Positions 20,816 through 31,739 of a stretch of DNA of 64,000 nt are shown here, one piece after another (position 1 is the stretch's first letter; every line of letters begins with the position of its first letter). The notes below the pieces were generated by a model that saw nothing but the letters and a program-made list of their open reading frames with translations, did no database searches and was not told the DNA's origin. The stretch comes from Ostrinia nubilalis (Eukaryota > Arthropoda > Insecta > Lepidoptera > Crambidae). The position numbers were made by a program, and so were the translations under genes. The stretch is taken from positions 2,175,001 through 2,239,000 of the forward strand of contig NC_087111.1 in NCBI RefSeq assembly GCF_963855985.1, given 5' to 3'.

Positions 20816-21275
20816 CTAGATCCAGTTTTACCCCCTTCATCTATCTTACGCGGTTTAGATTTTTTCATATAAAGGATTTTCCCGCTAATTCCCGTTCCTT
20901 TGGGAATTTTGCAATATCCTGTTGTAACTAAGCTTTAAGTTTACAAAGGTACCTGCATGCCAAATTTAAAGTGTCTAACTTAAGCGGTTTAGATTTTTCA
21001 TACAAAAGGATTTTTCCGCTAATTCCCGTTCCCGTGGGAATTCCTAAGTATCCTATAACCTGCCCAGGAGTACGAAGAATAATTGTACCAAATTTCGTTA
21101 AAATCCGTCTAGTAGTTTTTGTTTCTATAAGGAACATACAGACGGACAGACAGACAGACAAAAATTTTACTGATTGCATTTTTGGCATCAGTATCGATCA
21201 CTAATCACCCCCTGATAGTTATTTTGAAAATATATTTCATGTACAGAATTGACCTCTCTACAGATTTATTATAAG
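20816..21275 (-). mobile_element. Helitron fragment, antisense, CGGTTTAGATTTTTC type
   Basis: Begins at CTAG (20816) and holds two partial tandem units with GCGGTTTAGATTTTT and CCCGCTAATTCCCGTTCC, then the GACGGACAGACAGACAGACA run and ACCTCTCTACAGATTTATTA. The same element is present at 48784 and 49401. Relative to those copies the 3' hairpin is deleted. Confidence 0.7.
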
Positions 21276-21350
21276 TATCGATGAGTGTTTCCTCTCATTG
21301 TTTTGCCAAGATTGTCTCTACTCTTGTATCTGATAAAAAGAGCTTAGAAC

Positions 21351-21575
21351 TATGATGGCCGTTGAGATAGAAAAGTTTTCTGGTGGAAAACGCCTCCCAC
21401 TCAGTAAACAGATAATCTGATAAAGCACCTGAATCAGAATCGGAATCATCGCTTTAAATGTGGTACAGAAGATGGATACCTAAATGTGGGTAGCGCAGAT
21501 CATTGTGGATATCCTTGGGGAAAACCTTTGTTCAGCAGTGCACGTCTTTTGGCTGAAACGGCGAGCGAACGAAAC
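21351..21575 (+). mobile_element. RTE-A LINE 3' fragment, strongly degraded
   Basis: ATGGCCGTTGAGATAGAAAA, then GGGTAGCGCAGATCATTGTG and CTTTGTTCAGCAGTGCACGT can be aligned by eye to the RTE-A end; the middle is deleted. Confidence 0.6.
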
Positions 21576-21724
21576 ATGGAGACAGTACAGGTACAGATAT
21601 CTACTCATGCTCATTACCTACTAGCACGAGAGCATGCCACTTATGAGCATTTTTTTTTAATTTTTTTTATATTATAGCAAGTACGCATGTGTTTCGAAAC
21701 ATTGCTCTAAGCATGGTTATTTGG

Positions 21725-21839
21725 AGTTGTTCGAGCGCGCTTGATGCAGGCCGCTACCAACCGTGCGATGTGGAAGTCTTTGGGGGAGGCCTATGTTCAG
21801 CAGTGGATGTCCTGTGGCTGAAATGATGATGATGATGAT
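21725..21839 (+). mobile_element. RTE-B LINE 3' fragment, host of a MITE
   Basis: GCGCTTGATGCAGGCCGCTA, TGGGGGAGGCCTATGTTCAG and GGCTGAAATGATGATGATGA. The (GAT)n tail is split by the MITE and resumes at 22083-22090. Confidence 0.85.
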
Positions 21840-22082
21840 CAGTGGCGGCGTAAGGCGTGGGCGACGTGGGCCACCGCCTACGGCCTCGCGGTACAAGGGG
21901 CCTCGCGCCTCAAAAAAAAATTTTTTTAATATTAATTTTTTAATTTGTATTTTTATGAATAAAAACTTGTCAGTGTTCATTGTTTTTTTATTATTACTTT
22001 TTTTATAATTCAGTTCGCCACAGAACAAGGCCTCGCGAAATCTGTCTTGCCCACATCAAATTTAGGTCTTGCCCCGCCACTG
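21840..22082. mobile_element. Complete hAT MITE inserted in the (GAT)n tail
   Basis: The ends CAGTGGCGGCG and CCCCGCCACTG are inverted. The 8 bp on each side are ATGATGAT, consistent with a hAT target duplication but also with the surrounding GAT repeat. 243 bp, non-coding, with a T/A-rich centre. Confidence 0.8.
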
Positions 22083-22533
22083 ATGATGATGAGCGTGCTT
22101 TTATGCATGCTAATAAGATTTTATGACCATCGTTTAGCTGTACCATAAAGTTTGGGAATCCCTGCTTTAGATACTTCGCTCTTAACAAAATGGGTAAGTG
22201 CCAAAGTGGGAATAACCCGTCAGTACCGGACGGGCGTTTCGTTCCACGACATTCCGGTTTACGGCACGGCTTACGTGCCTGATTAGGTTGATCGTTTTTT
22301 GTTAAGTGTAACGGAACGTTTATTGTGTTTGAAGTCTTTCAGTGTTTGAATAGAACAGGATAAAGTAGTAACTGAAGTAAGTATGTAAATTGCTTATTTT
22401 ACAAATAGCATCCAATTCCCGTAAACCGGTCACGCGCACGTATCGTTCTGCTGACTTAGGGTTTTTAGTAAGCTAACGAACATTGTAATAATGTGAATTT
22501 TAAACATTCAATATTTAGAGTCACCGTACATCA

Positions 22534-22697
22534 AACATGTCATCATCATCATCATCATTTCAGCCATAGGACGTCCACTGCTGAACATAGGCCTCCCCCA
22601 ATGCTTTCCATGTTGATTGATTGGTCTTCCCTGCTACCTTTACGATGTCGTCGGTCCACCTTGTAGGTGGACGTCCCACGCTGCGTTTTCCGGTAGG
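22534..22697 (-). mobile_element. RTE-B LINE 3' fragment, antisense, internally deleted
   Basis: (CAT)n, then CAGCCATAGGACGTCCACTG and CATAGGCCTCCCCCAATGC. The stretch encoding KRWMQAA is missing between 22618 and 22625, after which TACGATGTCGTCGGTCCACC resumes. Confidence 0.85.
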
Positions 22698-22875
22698 TAC
22701 GCACAAACATGTGTTTCACTCAATTTCTACTGCCGTCTTCAACACCCAAAACCTAACACTACATGGCGACACTGCCACACCTGGCCAACTTTATATTTGC
22801 TGGAGAAGAAAAAAAGAACCGAAACTAAATTTTAAATGAAGAATTAAGTAAGCCGAATAATTATCAATAAACAAC

Positions 22876-23043
22876 ATGGGGAAATCATACTCAAAAGAAG
22901 AAGTCGTCGTGGCACAAAACTCCAACGAAGCAGCCTCGGCCGACACAAAATTGAACCAAGGACTAAGCGACCACGTCACTCAAACCCTCCTCATCGTGGC
23001 TCTCGTCTTCATCACCCAAAACCTAAAACTAATAACTACTTAA
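22876..23043 (+). CDS. Unrecognised 55-residue ORF with myristoylation-like start and one hydrophobic segment
   Basis: ATG at 22876 (context ACAACATGG) to TAA at 23041. The N-terminus MGKSYSKEEVVVAQN has glycine at position 2 and serine at 6, fitting the MGxxxS pattern for N-myristoylation. A polar middle (NSNEAASADTKLNQGLSDH) follows, and then a hydrophobic stretch (TLLIVALVFI) near the C-terminus that is short for a membrane span. I do not recognise the family. Codon use is richer in GC than its surroundings (third positions often C), unlike random AT-rich DNA. A 27-bp phrase from its 3' end is repeated directly at 22735, before the start. It may be the remnant of a mobile or viral-type gene, a truncated host gene, or chance. 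Confidence 0.45.
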   Translation: MGKSYSKEEVVVAQNSNEAASADTKLNQGLSDHVTQTLLIVALVFITQNLKLITT

Positions 23044-23059
23044 GGCTATATTCATATTA

Positions 23060-23140
23060 CACGCACCGCTTCTGTTTAGTGGTGAGACCACCTGAAACCC
23101 AGAGGGGGTTCCCGGGTTTAAATCTCAGAGGAAGCAAAAT
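23060..23140 (+). repeat. tRNA-like sequence, likely SINE remnant
   Basis: GTTTAGTGGTGAGACCACC resembles a polymerase III A box, and GGGTTCCCGGGTTTAAATCT a B box about 30 bp later. The cloverleaf is imperfect (the acceptor stem does not pair), so a functional tRNA is unlikely. Confidence 0.45.
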
Positions 23141-23154
23141 GTTTTCCTTTTTCT

Positions 23155-23245
23155 TAGTCAGGCTATACCACCATCTTACCTAAGTCTGTCACTCTAACAA
23201 TAAAGCTAACATCATTGTTGGTGTTTCAGCAGATAAAGTTAGATA
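23155..23245 (-). mobile_element. LINE 3' fragment, antisense
   Basis: ACCACCATCTTACCTAAGTC and TGTC...AACATCATTGTTGGTGTT are complementary to the upstream part of the LINE fragment at 16655. Confidence 0.5.
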
Positions 23246-23744
23246 AATAATACCTAGTAATTTTCTTCACTTTCAGTCACTAAAAGCTATAAATGAAGTA
23301 CAAAATGGTAAGTTATTTATAGGAAAAATGAAATCTAAACCAATTAGTAACTTGAGGAAACGTATTTATTATTTACTAAATTTATAAAAGCCTTCCTTAA
23401 TAATAAAATTTACTAAAATGTAAGTTTAAAGAATACCTACGTACTTACTTAATGAGGATTGTGGGAGGATCATTACGAACCTTTATCAACATTGGATTTG
23501 GTATATAAATATTAAATCCTGTGGGTGTAGGTTAGACATAATAAAGTATCCCTTTTATATATTATTCTTACCTTTAATATTAAAGGCCATAATTAATGAA
23601 ATTTTGCGTAAGTAAGCAGCTGTAAGTAAAGTATGGAACAGATTTCCTTAATGAAGCGTTTCTAAAAATAGTAATCCTCTTCAACATTTTGTTCTACTTA
23701 TTTATTTCTGGATACTGAAATGAAATTTTATTTTGTAGTTGATC

Positions 23745-23885
23745 ATTCATGACATTGGGTCTATGGATTACGGGTTCATGGGACTAATTCTAATTCTTCC
23801 CCGCTCCTGCAACTCCTTATACCAAAGATCTACAGTTTGTCCTCCAATGAAACCACCCGGAGTTCGTAGGTACCTAATAGTAATG
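23745..23885 (-). repeat. Dispersed repeat family R, antisense copy
   Basis: ATGGGACTAATTCTAATTCT, then CTCCTGCAACTCCTTATACC and AGATCTACAGTTTG are diverged complements of the 3' half of repeats at 9935 and 11815. Confidence 0.45.
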
Positions 23886-24155
23886 ACTTCCCTCCATTGT
23901 AAAGCAGGAGATTGATAACTGAAAAGGTTATCATACGAATTAAACCTACACCTAAACCTTCCTCTTATATCACTCTGTCTACTGACAGACCGTTATCAAA
24001 CAGGCTGTGTGTACGTCGGACAATGGACTTGATCGAATCAAAATCATGGTATCAATTAGTGGGATTGGCGCGCGGAATTCGCTTTGAAGCAGGAATGAGC
24101 AATATGTTGGTATTAACTTGATAGTAATATGTATGTTACGTTTATCTAGTTACAC

Positions 24156-24282
24156 TAAGGCTGAGTTGCATCACCTAACTTTGACCGCAACTTTAACGAT
24201 AAAATCGGTGTATTTTCTATGGAGTTTGGCAGATTTTTGACGTTTCTTAAAGTCAAAGTAAGATGGTGCAACTCAGCCTAAA
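24156..24282. mobile_element. MITE, TAAGGCTGAGTTGCA family, copy 1
   Basis: Left TAAGGCTGAGTTGCATCACC and right GATGGTGCAACTCAGCCTAA are inverted repeats; 127 bp. A second copy is at 35947-36070 and a half copy near 36102-36140. Confidence 0.75.
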
Positions 24283-24460
24283 TACTTTGTGGGCTGTCCG
24301 CATTTCAATATTTCATACAACAATGTTTTTCCTATTACGCCGTACGCTACACTTATTATACGAAAATTTTCATTTTCATACGTAGATTTTCTAGATTTAT
24401 AAAATAAATATTATAAAATATTTTGTTATTAATTATTATCAGTTGATTTAACTCATACTT

Positions 24461-24608
24461 ACGCCCGTGTTCACAAACGATGCTTGCTTAAGTGACGCAG
24501 CAAATCGAACGCACAGCGTTGAATAGAGCTGTGAGATTCGTTCGTGTGTCACCCTGTGCGTCTAGGCGCACTGTGAGACCTCATAGTAAAGTTTGTGAGT
24601 ACGGGCGT
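24461..24608. mobile_element. MITE, ACGCCCGTnTTCACAAACG family, copy 1
   Basis: ACGCCCGTGTTCACAAACGA and the complement of GTTTGTGAGTACGGGCGT form the ends; internal CGAACGCACAGCGTTGAATA and a CACTGTGAGACCTCATAGTA arm. Further copies lie at 26612 and 61939. Confidence 0.75.
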
Positions 24609-24984
24609 TGGATAGGGACTAAGTATCTTCATAAGTCTCGCAATGGGAAACTTCGATCACGGAGGGGTTGACTATCTGTAACCAATTTTACATAGCAGGA
24701 TCCGCGGGCAAGGCTAGTTAGAATTAATATTGCAATATTACATTTTATAAGAGACATTCGCTTCAAGGAGCCAGACAGACGTTAATATTGAAGTGAGGGT
24801 AGTTTTATTAAAACTGAATATTTACTAAATCGCGAAGGCTATCTGGAGAATGCATTATCTGAAGGTTGATATTTCTTTGTGTGGAGTTCAGTTTCTTTGA
24901 AACAAACAAAAATGTGTGCCTTGAACTTGATGTTTCAGTAAAAAAAGTACTTAAATGGTTAATAAGGAACTAAAGTAGTATATC

Positions 24985-25070
24985 CGTTAAGCTAGCACCC
25001 ATAACACAAGCATTAAGTTGCTTACTTTGGGGCTAGCTGGCGATGTGTGGAATTGTCCAAAGATTAAAAA
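24985..25070 (+). repeat. LINE-type 3' fragment
   Basis: CCATAACACAAGCATTAAGT, then TTACTTTGGGGCTAGCTGGC and GATGTGTGGAATTGTCCAAA, resembling a common lepidopteran non-LTR 3' end; A-rich after it. Confidence 0.45.
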
Positions 25071-25484
25071 AAAATATAAAAAATCCAAGGCCTTCTTTTT
25101 AAAGCCTTTATTTTCGCGGTAAATTTTTCATCCATGGCATCCCAAAATTTTCTTCGTCTGTTTGCGTAAGGTCTCCAATTAGTTCAGTGGTAAGAGAGTT
25201 CAGTGTGGAGAGTCGCGCGAAAACGCTAGTAAGCAAGCCAATAAAAATAAAACTTGCATTTGCAAGTCCATTTTACAATTTAAATAGAAAACCTGTGAAA
25301 AGAAACATCCGCATTTCAAATTTAGAATAAGTCTGAAAAACCTGATTCAATTTGAATTTCAACTTTGCTAACACATTAAGTGGCTGCTCACGTTGGATGG
25401 AATATAGAATTCCCTGTCCAATTTCATAGAAAAAATGTTCAAAATATTGCATTCAGTGCACCACCGAACCTGCGCTATTGCTAG

Positions 25485-25652
25485 CTTATACTGCAGCGCC
25501 AGTCTGTGTCGGCAACTCGCGGCGAGCGGCCGCCCGTTTCCCGCGCGAAACGTAAAACGTCAAAATCGTTCGAATTTTCACGCGCCGAACAGTGATTTGT
25601 TTTTTTTAGTGCAGTGTTGTTTTTTTTCTGTGAGTGCCAGGTACTTTTTAAG
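25485..25652 (+). promoter_or_regulatory. Candidate CpG-rich promoter and non-coding first exon
   Basis: About 100 bp at 25485-25590 are unusually rich in CpG (CGCGGCGAGCGGCCGCCCG, CCCGCGCGAAACGTAAAACG). They are followed by ACAGTG at about 25589 (initiator-like) and a T-rich 5' UTR-like stretch with GTGCAGTG. A consensus donor TTTTAAG|GTAAGT lies at 25653. This is the layout of an insect promoter with a short 5' UTR exon, but no downstream plus-strand coding exon was recognised in the window, so any gene would need a very long first intron. Confidence 0.35.
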
Positions 25653-26611
25653 GTAAGTTTTGTGTCAAAAGTCCTTTGTTTGAGTGAATTTCTTCTGAAT
25701 GTATTTTCCAGCCAGTAGTGCCAGATCGTAAAATATTTTATGGTAACCAATGCGCAAATAATAAAACAGTAGAGTTTGAAGAACAGATATTTTATGAAAT
25801 AATTAATGGATATTCATGAAATATTAACGGAATATTTTGAGGTTGATTTATTAGGATAAAACAGTACCAACGTAAAACAGATTTATTCTTCTGAAAAGTT
25901 TATTTCAGTACTCTTATAATTTTCCTTTGTGGTGTTATTGTTTTGTACCTATTTCTTATGTATTTCCTGGTATTTAGAAATATTTAAAATTGCAGAACTC
26001 AATACCACCCTCTTTTTTCAATTGTGTTTGTAAACGAATTAAATCAAGCTTAGTATAAATAAAATTCAGAGCATTTCCTTAAAATGCTAAAATTCGCATA
26101 ATGATAATTTTACGATATTTTAGACCAAATCACACAGAAAAAGAACTCTTCTATAAAATATTTTTTCTCGTTTTGATAATATTAAAAGTTAATTCGTGAC
26201 TGTGAAAAACAAAAAAAAAATCGGTTTATATTTAAACCATGTAGTACTAATGATGAAACAAATAACCTTTTTAATTAACATTCTTTTCCTAACTAACTTT
26301 CATTTAACTTACAAACACTAAAATCAAGTTAAATGAATAGTAGGTAGTTGCTTCAACTGTAAAGTTAAAGTTACACCTACTTTTAATTAAGATTCTTCTC
26401 ATTTTCATTGTTTCAAGTTGCCAAGTTTGTTTGTGAGGGATTTGATCTTTTATTCTTTTTTAACGTTAATTAACCGACGAATTAGTAAAACAAACTTAGT
26501 CTTTCTCATCAGATTTTCTTTAAAGGTTTGTGTAAGCGTTTTTCTTGTTGAATTTTAACTTTTTGTAAAGTAGGATAAGGCCATTTTGGGGAAGTAATCA
26601 TTTTAAAATAT
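25653..26611. other. No recognised feature
   Basis: Strongly AT-rich DNA; if the candidate promoter is real, this would be first-intron sequence. Confidence 0.4.
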
Positions 26612-26762
26612 ACGCCCGTATTCACAGACGATGCTTGCTTAAATGAAGCAGCAAAACGAACGCACAGCGTTGAATAGAGCTCGTGTTGGGTTCTTCGTAT
26701 GTCACCCTGTGCGTTCACGCGCACTGTGAGACCGCATAGTAATGTTTGTGAATATGGGCGTT
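26612..26762. mobile_element. MITE, ACGCCCGTnTTCACAAACG family, copy 2
   Basis: ACGCCCGTATTCACAGACGA and GTTTGTGAATATGGGCGT ends, with the internal CGAACGCACAGCGTTGAATA block as at 24461. Confidence 0.75.
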
Positions 26763-26989
26763 AGTTTACCATTTAAAAAATAAAATCGGGTAGTGAAAAA
26801 AATTGCTAACAAGACCTAGCTGTTTGTCTTTTGTTTTGTTGAATTAATGACAAAATATTAGTTATTAAAATACTTATTTTTCAATCCGGGAACCTGCTTT
26901 ACTGGATCCAGCAAAACTGGACAGTCGTGTGACATATTATGTTGCTTTTGAAATCGTCTGTTCATCGTACAGCTTATTCATTAATCATC

Positions 26990-27142
26990 ATCACGGTAAT
27001 CACTTACCATCAGGTGATCCGTCTGCTCGTTTGCCTCCTTTTTGCTCGGTTGGTAGCGGCCTGCGTCCAGCGTCTTCCTGCTACCTTTACGATGTCGTCG
27101 GTCCACCTTGTCGGTGGACGTCCCACGCTGCGTTTTCCTTTA
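26990..27142 (-). mobile_element. LINE tail piece joined to an RTE-B fragment, antisense
   Basis: ACTTACCATCAGGTGATCCG TCTGCTCGTTTGCCTCC is a LINE 3' phrase also found at 57205. It is joined at about 27049 to TTGGTAGCGGCCTGCGTCCA and GATGTCGTCGGTCCACCTTG of RTE-B. The RTE 3' terminus itself is missing, so the two were joined by a deletion or recombination. Confidence 0.7.
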
Positions 27143-29334
27143 CTTTTAGTAAGAATTGGGGATGTATTCACATGACTGTAAATGATCAATTAAAGTCTTT
27201 GAATTGTTAATTGAACCGTCATTCTATGTATAGGACATAGAATGATAGTTCAATGAGCACATGAAAAAACCCATCACAGAATAAATACAGATAACTTCAC
27301 GAATTCTTTAAAAAACATGATAATCAAATTTTTATCACTGAGTGAGAGAAAGTAAATAATTAAAATGCTAATAAGATGATGTGATAATACGGCTCTTAGC
27401 CAAATTCCTAAATTTTTGAGCGAGTTTTAGCTTTGTTTTAAGAACAAATATTTATTAACATTATCTAAGTAGGAAACACATGAAAAAGTAAGGAGTTTCT
27501 TGCTTTATTTTGTAAAGGACAATGTTCGTTCTCCATACATTGTTCGCCGTTAGATCAACAGTGCCGAAAAAATACTTTCTAGTTTCTAAATGACACAAAT
27601 CTTTATGTAAGAACAATTATTCCTGGCGGACCAATTCTATAAACTTATTAATAGCAATATTGTTATCATAACCTCTTACTTACTAGTATTGTATTATATT
27701 ATTTTATGCACATCGATTTGGGAGATATTCTGTATTGTAGTTGTCGCAGCCAAATTGTATTATAATATTGGACGGGTTTTGGAAATAGCTCGGCGTTCCA
27801 CTTTTATGATTTACTTACTTACATTTTGCATGTAAATAAATAACATGAATCCTATGTTTACTTTCCACTCTTGACATTTAACACGTGACTTACCAAACTA
27901 ACTATCTCCATGGTTACCGTCTTAGTCTATGCATGACTAGGGATTGAACAACTTTTAATTGAATATTATTAATAATTCTCGATAATTATTATCGATTGAA
28001 AAATATTCGGAATTTGAATCGAAAGATATATTCAATTTTATCAATATCAAAATATTTAATTTTAATAATAAAATAAATATTATTTACTAATACCTATGAA
28101 ATGTTCTGAAAATTGCCTGGAGCGCTCCCCCAATCCTGGGTTTTCCCTTTCCAAGCTGAGAGGACATCATTTTGGTTCTATCGATACATTATAAAGGTAC
28201 TTAATATTTGAAATGTATTACCAATTATTGTTATAAGCATTTTGAGCGAATAAAACTTTCAATTCTATTAGAACTTTAGACATTTCTCTCACTTTAAGCG
28301 GCATTGGATTTTTCATCGGATTTTGAAACTGTTAGATATATTAAAGATGATCCCATATTGTTGTCATTGTCTATATCAGTGTTATGATCACAATTCTTTT
28401 TATTTTATTCATGACCTTCGACCAGTTGGACACATTAGATAGCTTCTTGTAGTATCGTGCAATATATTTTTAACTTTTAATTAAAATCTAGTTATACTGT
28501 AGCAATTTGGACGATTTATTTTATTTACAAGATCGGTATCTTATTGTCTATGATGACCGCAGTCAACATCACTATTACATGGATTCCTAACAATGAAGTA
28601 CGGCATTGCCTTGTGCCGATTTTACATAGATTTTATCGACACAAATTATGGAACTTCATAGGATATGGAGCAGGCCACGCCCTAAAATGTCCGGATGTCG
28701 TCATAGTATTATGGAATACATATAAAAGACTTTTATTATTTCATTTTCTAATCCTCAAGTGTCCGTTACAATCTAATTAATATTTAAGTATTCAAAAAGT
28801 AAGAGATTAATTTTGATACTTTACTGCTGTGCCCAGGAATCTAAGGCGGTTTCTGACAATGTCCTTTCAATAACGTTGTTAGATTTTCTAGCAAGAGCTG
28901 AAAATCAGTTTTGCCTTTTTTAGGGCAATGTTTACTATGAGCTCTTTGTTTTTTGCATCGCTGCGGCACACATCACTCTAATGTAGGAAAAATCATTTTT
29001 CCACACACAAATTTTTTGCTTATCATTTTTGTCTCCTGCTGTATTATTACTATAGACAGTTTGACACCATACCCCAATAATTCGAAACCACAACTGTTTT
29101 AAAAAGACTCTTCATTCTGGTCTTAAAAATCTAATTTATTTTAAATTAACTACCTGTAAATTTCGATTTTTGTTCGAATTGTAATTGAAAAAAGTAGTTT
29201 AATTGGGTCGACAAAATAGTGATGTCACTTGCTTGTAGTGCCATACAAAATCTATGGGAGAGTTTCGTTTTGACAGTTTTAAAAAGTACGTCAATTGACT
29301 GTGGTGTCAACATGTCTATTGTTATGCTGCACTA
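27143..29334. other. 2.2 kb with no recognised feature
   Basis: AT-rich sequence. An extremely AT-rich patch with short inverted TCGATAATTATTATCGA motifs lies at 27985-28000. No coding family was recognised in the 78-residue frame at 28544-28780. Confidence 0.45.
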
Positions 29335-29450
29335 ATCTGACCAACCCGTTTGGCCATCGTAGAGAGAGAGTGGCCAAATCCTCTGTTTGTCTGGTAAATT
29401 AAAGAGGCTCATCTTGCAATGGAGACTAAGTAACCTGATAATTACGATAA
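29335..29450 (+). repeat. LINE-type 3' tail (GGCCAAATCC...GAGAGG family), copy 1
   Basis: TGGCCAAATCCTCTGTTTGT, then AAAGAGGCTCATCTTGCAAT and GGAGACTAAGTAACCTGAT. A diverged copy lies at 46735-46850. Confidence 0.4.
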
Positions 29451-30159
29451 TTCATTTTTCAAGATCTTTGACACTACAAAAAGTTGTATGCGATTCCGCA
29501 ACAAATTGATTATCAAATGTTATCTTTCTTTCAAACATGAATGCTGCAGTCGGCTGTCAATTTCAGATTCAGTTTTCAGTCTATTTAATGAATACAGTCA
29601 ACAGTATCACAGTATGCTGTTGACTTCAGTTAATGAGTATCACTTATTTTTTTATTTTATTTTTTGTAGTAAAGTAGCATCTATCACAATCACAAAAAAT
29701 GGCGCATTTTTAGCTTGCTTGGTTTTTCTGGAAATCTGTTTTAATTAACTTGAGCATAAATCACGCGTTTTTAGATAAGTAACTCAAACATAATAAGTAT
29801 ATTTGCAAAGTAAAGTGTTCTTACGATGTTTGTACTGATAGAGAAAAGGGCCATAATAAGGTAAATACTTGGCTCAGATTTATTAGATTAGTATAATCTT
29901 TACGATTTTAATGTAGGCTAGATAAACTCTCTCTTTATTATTTACTAGTTTTGAGTTTTGTTACTAGTGAATTTTAGTCTGTTACAAGTGCCTCCTTTCA
30001 CGAATCGGTATAAAAACTATCCTATGTTTTTTGTCCCCAGATTCCCCGCAGAACAAATACCTACTTCTTATTTGCCGATAGTTTAGTCGGGACTTATTCC
30101 CGAACTACTAGAACTAACGATGATAAATACACAACGTGATTTAAAACTATCTGATGTCA

Positions 30160-30258
30160 CATCTGGGAATCGAACCCAGGTCCTGCTTGTCTCTCGACTC
30201 TGGCATTGGACTCTAGTAATGATCGTAACATTCGCGGTCAGCGAACTAACGATTAATG
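30160..30258 (-). repeat. tRNA-derived SINE head, antisense
   Basis: GGGAATCGAACCCAGGTCC is the complement of a B box, and TGGCATTGGACTCTAG of an A box. It is followed by ATGATCGTAACATTCGCGGT. The last phrase is repeated in the same orientation at 31797. Confidence 0.5.
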
Positions 30259-30284
30259 TACATACACAAAGTGATTTATTTTTA

Positions 30285-31695
30285 AATAGGCCAGTAGAAT
30301 TAGCTTTTAAATCGGAAATAATTCCTACAAAAGATTTTATTGCTTTAATGGCTTCATTGGTTGCCCATTAAGACTCTCCTAGGTTTTCGACTTCGACGGA
30401 GTTGTGCTTAAGTGGTGGGGGCCCCCGAAAGGGGCGCTTTTTAGGTTTTCCGGTTATACCGCGTAAAGGACTTACCCTATCGAAAAGTGGTCTTCCTGAC
30501 GGTTGAAGGACATTTAATCCTGCATTAAATAAGACCAAATTCATATGTTTCGGACAAACCGTTCTCGTGCAAATGTTCTGCAAAGTAGAAAATATGTGTA
30601 TAATTAATGACCCTCTCCACGTCCAATAGCTCGTCATCCGTAGGCTCCCAAGCCTTGTAAAGGGTCGACTTAACCAGCGTATCCCTGTCAAGGCTCACGA
30701 GTTGGATTTGCTTATCCTTGTTGGTCCCAGCCGTTCCTTAACTGCGGTTGCTGCACCTCTTCCTGGCACTCTCCAGGACGACTCAGTGTTACCTAATGTG
30801 GCTGCCCCTCTTCCTTGTACCCTCCTGTACGATTGCATTGCTTAGCCATATGCCTGGTCCAAGGTTCGACGCCACAAAATCAACTTCGTACGCGTGAAAA
30901 TAGTTTAAATACTATTTTCCGTGCTTGCAACATTTTTCTTTACTGCTTCGCCTCTATTAGTCGTAGAGTGATTGTATATATCCTATAGCCTTTCTCAATT
31001 TATGAGCTATTCAACACAAAAATAATTACTTCAATCAAACTAGTAATTCTTGAGATTAACGCGTTCAAACAAACAAACAAAAAACTCTTCAGCGTTTTAA
31101 TATGAACTTGTTGTTGTTGATTTTTGGCGTCGAACCTTAGACCAGGCATACGGCTCGGCAACGTAGTCGTGCAGGAGGATACCAGGAAGAGGGGCAGCCA
31201 CAGTAGGTAACACAGAGTCGTTCAGGTGAGTGTCAGGAAGAGGTGCAGCAACCGCAGATAAGGAACGGCTGGGACGAACAAGGATAGGCGCATCCAGCTC
31301 GTAAGCCTTGATAGGGTTACCTTGGTTAAGGCGACCCTTTACAAGGCTTGGGAGCCTATGGGTGACGAGCTATTGGACGTGGAGAGGGTCATTAATTATA
31401 CACATATTTTCTACTTTGCCGAACATTTGCACGAGAACGGTTTGTCCAAAACATATGAATTTGGTCTTATTTAATGCAGGATTAAATGCCCTTCAACCGT
31501 CAGGAAGACTACTTATCGATAGGGTAAGTCCTTTACGCGGTATAACCGGAAAACCGAAAAAGCGCCCCTTTCGGGGGCCCCCACCACTTAAGCACAACTC
31601 CGTCGAAGTCGAAAACCTAGGAGAGTATTAATGGGCAACCAATGAAGCCATTAAAGCAACAAAATCTTTTGTAGGAATTATTTCCGATTTAATTC
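30285..31695. repeat. 1.4-kb inverted repeat with arms of about 600 bp
   Basis: The left arm (30285-30890) and right arm (31115-31695) are complementary with scattered mismatches. Matched phrases include GGAAATAATTCCTACAAAAG with its complement near 31670, and GGTTCGACGCCA with TGGCGTCGAACC. Both arms include an open frame of 107 codons (minus strand 30368-30691, plus strand 31308-31631) with the same sequence, containing KPKKRPFRGPPPLKH. I do not recognise this peptide. A Helitron occupies the loop. It may be a long-TIR transposon or an inverted duplication. Confidence 0.75.
30880..31114 (-). mobile_element. Helitron-like sequence in the loop of the inverted repeat
   Basis: CCTCTATTAGTCGTAGAGTG, AATTTATGAGCTATTCAACAC and AACAAACAAACAAAAAACTC, then TTCAGCGTTTTAATAT, match 34915-35165. 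This interior is typical of lepidopteran Helitron-derived repeats. The exact ends and the orientation are uncertain. Confidence 0.5.
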
Positions 31696-31739
31696 ATTTT
31701 TGTGTTTAATTCTACTGGACTAAAAACAAAGTGTTGTTC

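Noticed and set aside
22876..23043. Naming the small myristoylation-type ORF as a specific viral or host gene
   Set aside because: The start pattern is suggestive only; without a database match I cannot support a family name.
23060..23140. Possible tRNA gene on the plus strand
   Set aside because: The boxes are diverged, the arms do not pair properly, and it lies among LINE fragments.
28544..28780. 78-codon plus-strand frame with several tryptophans
   Set aside because: No recognised motif or neighbouring exon; codon use is like the surrounding AT-rich DNA.
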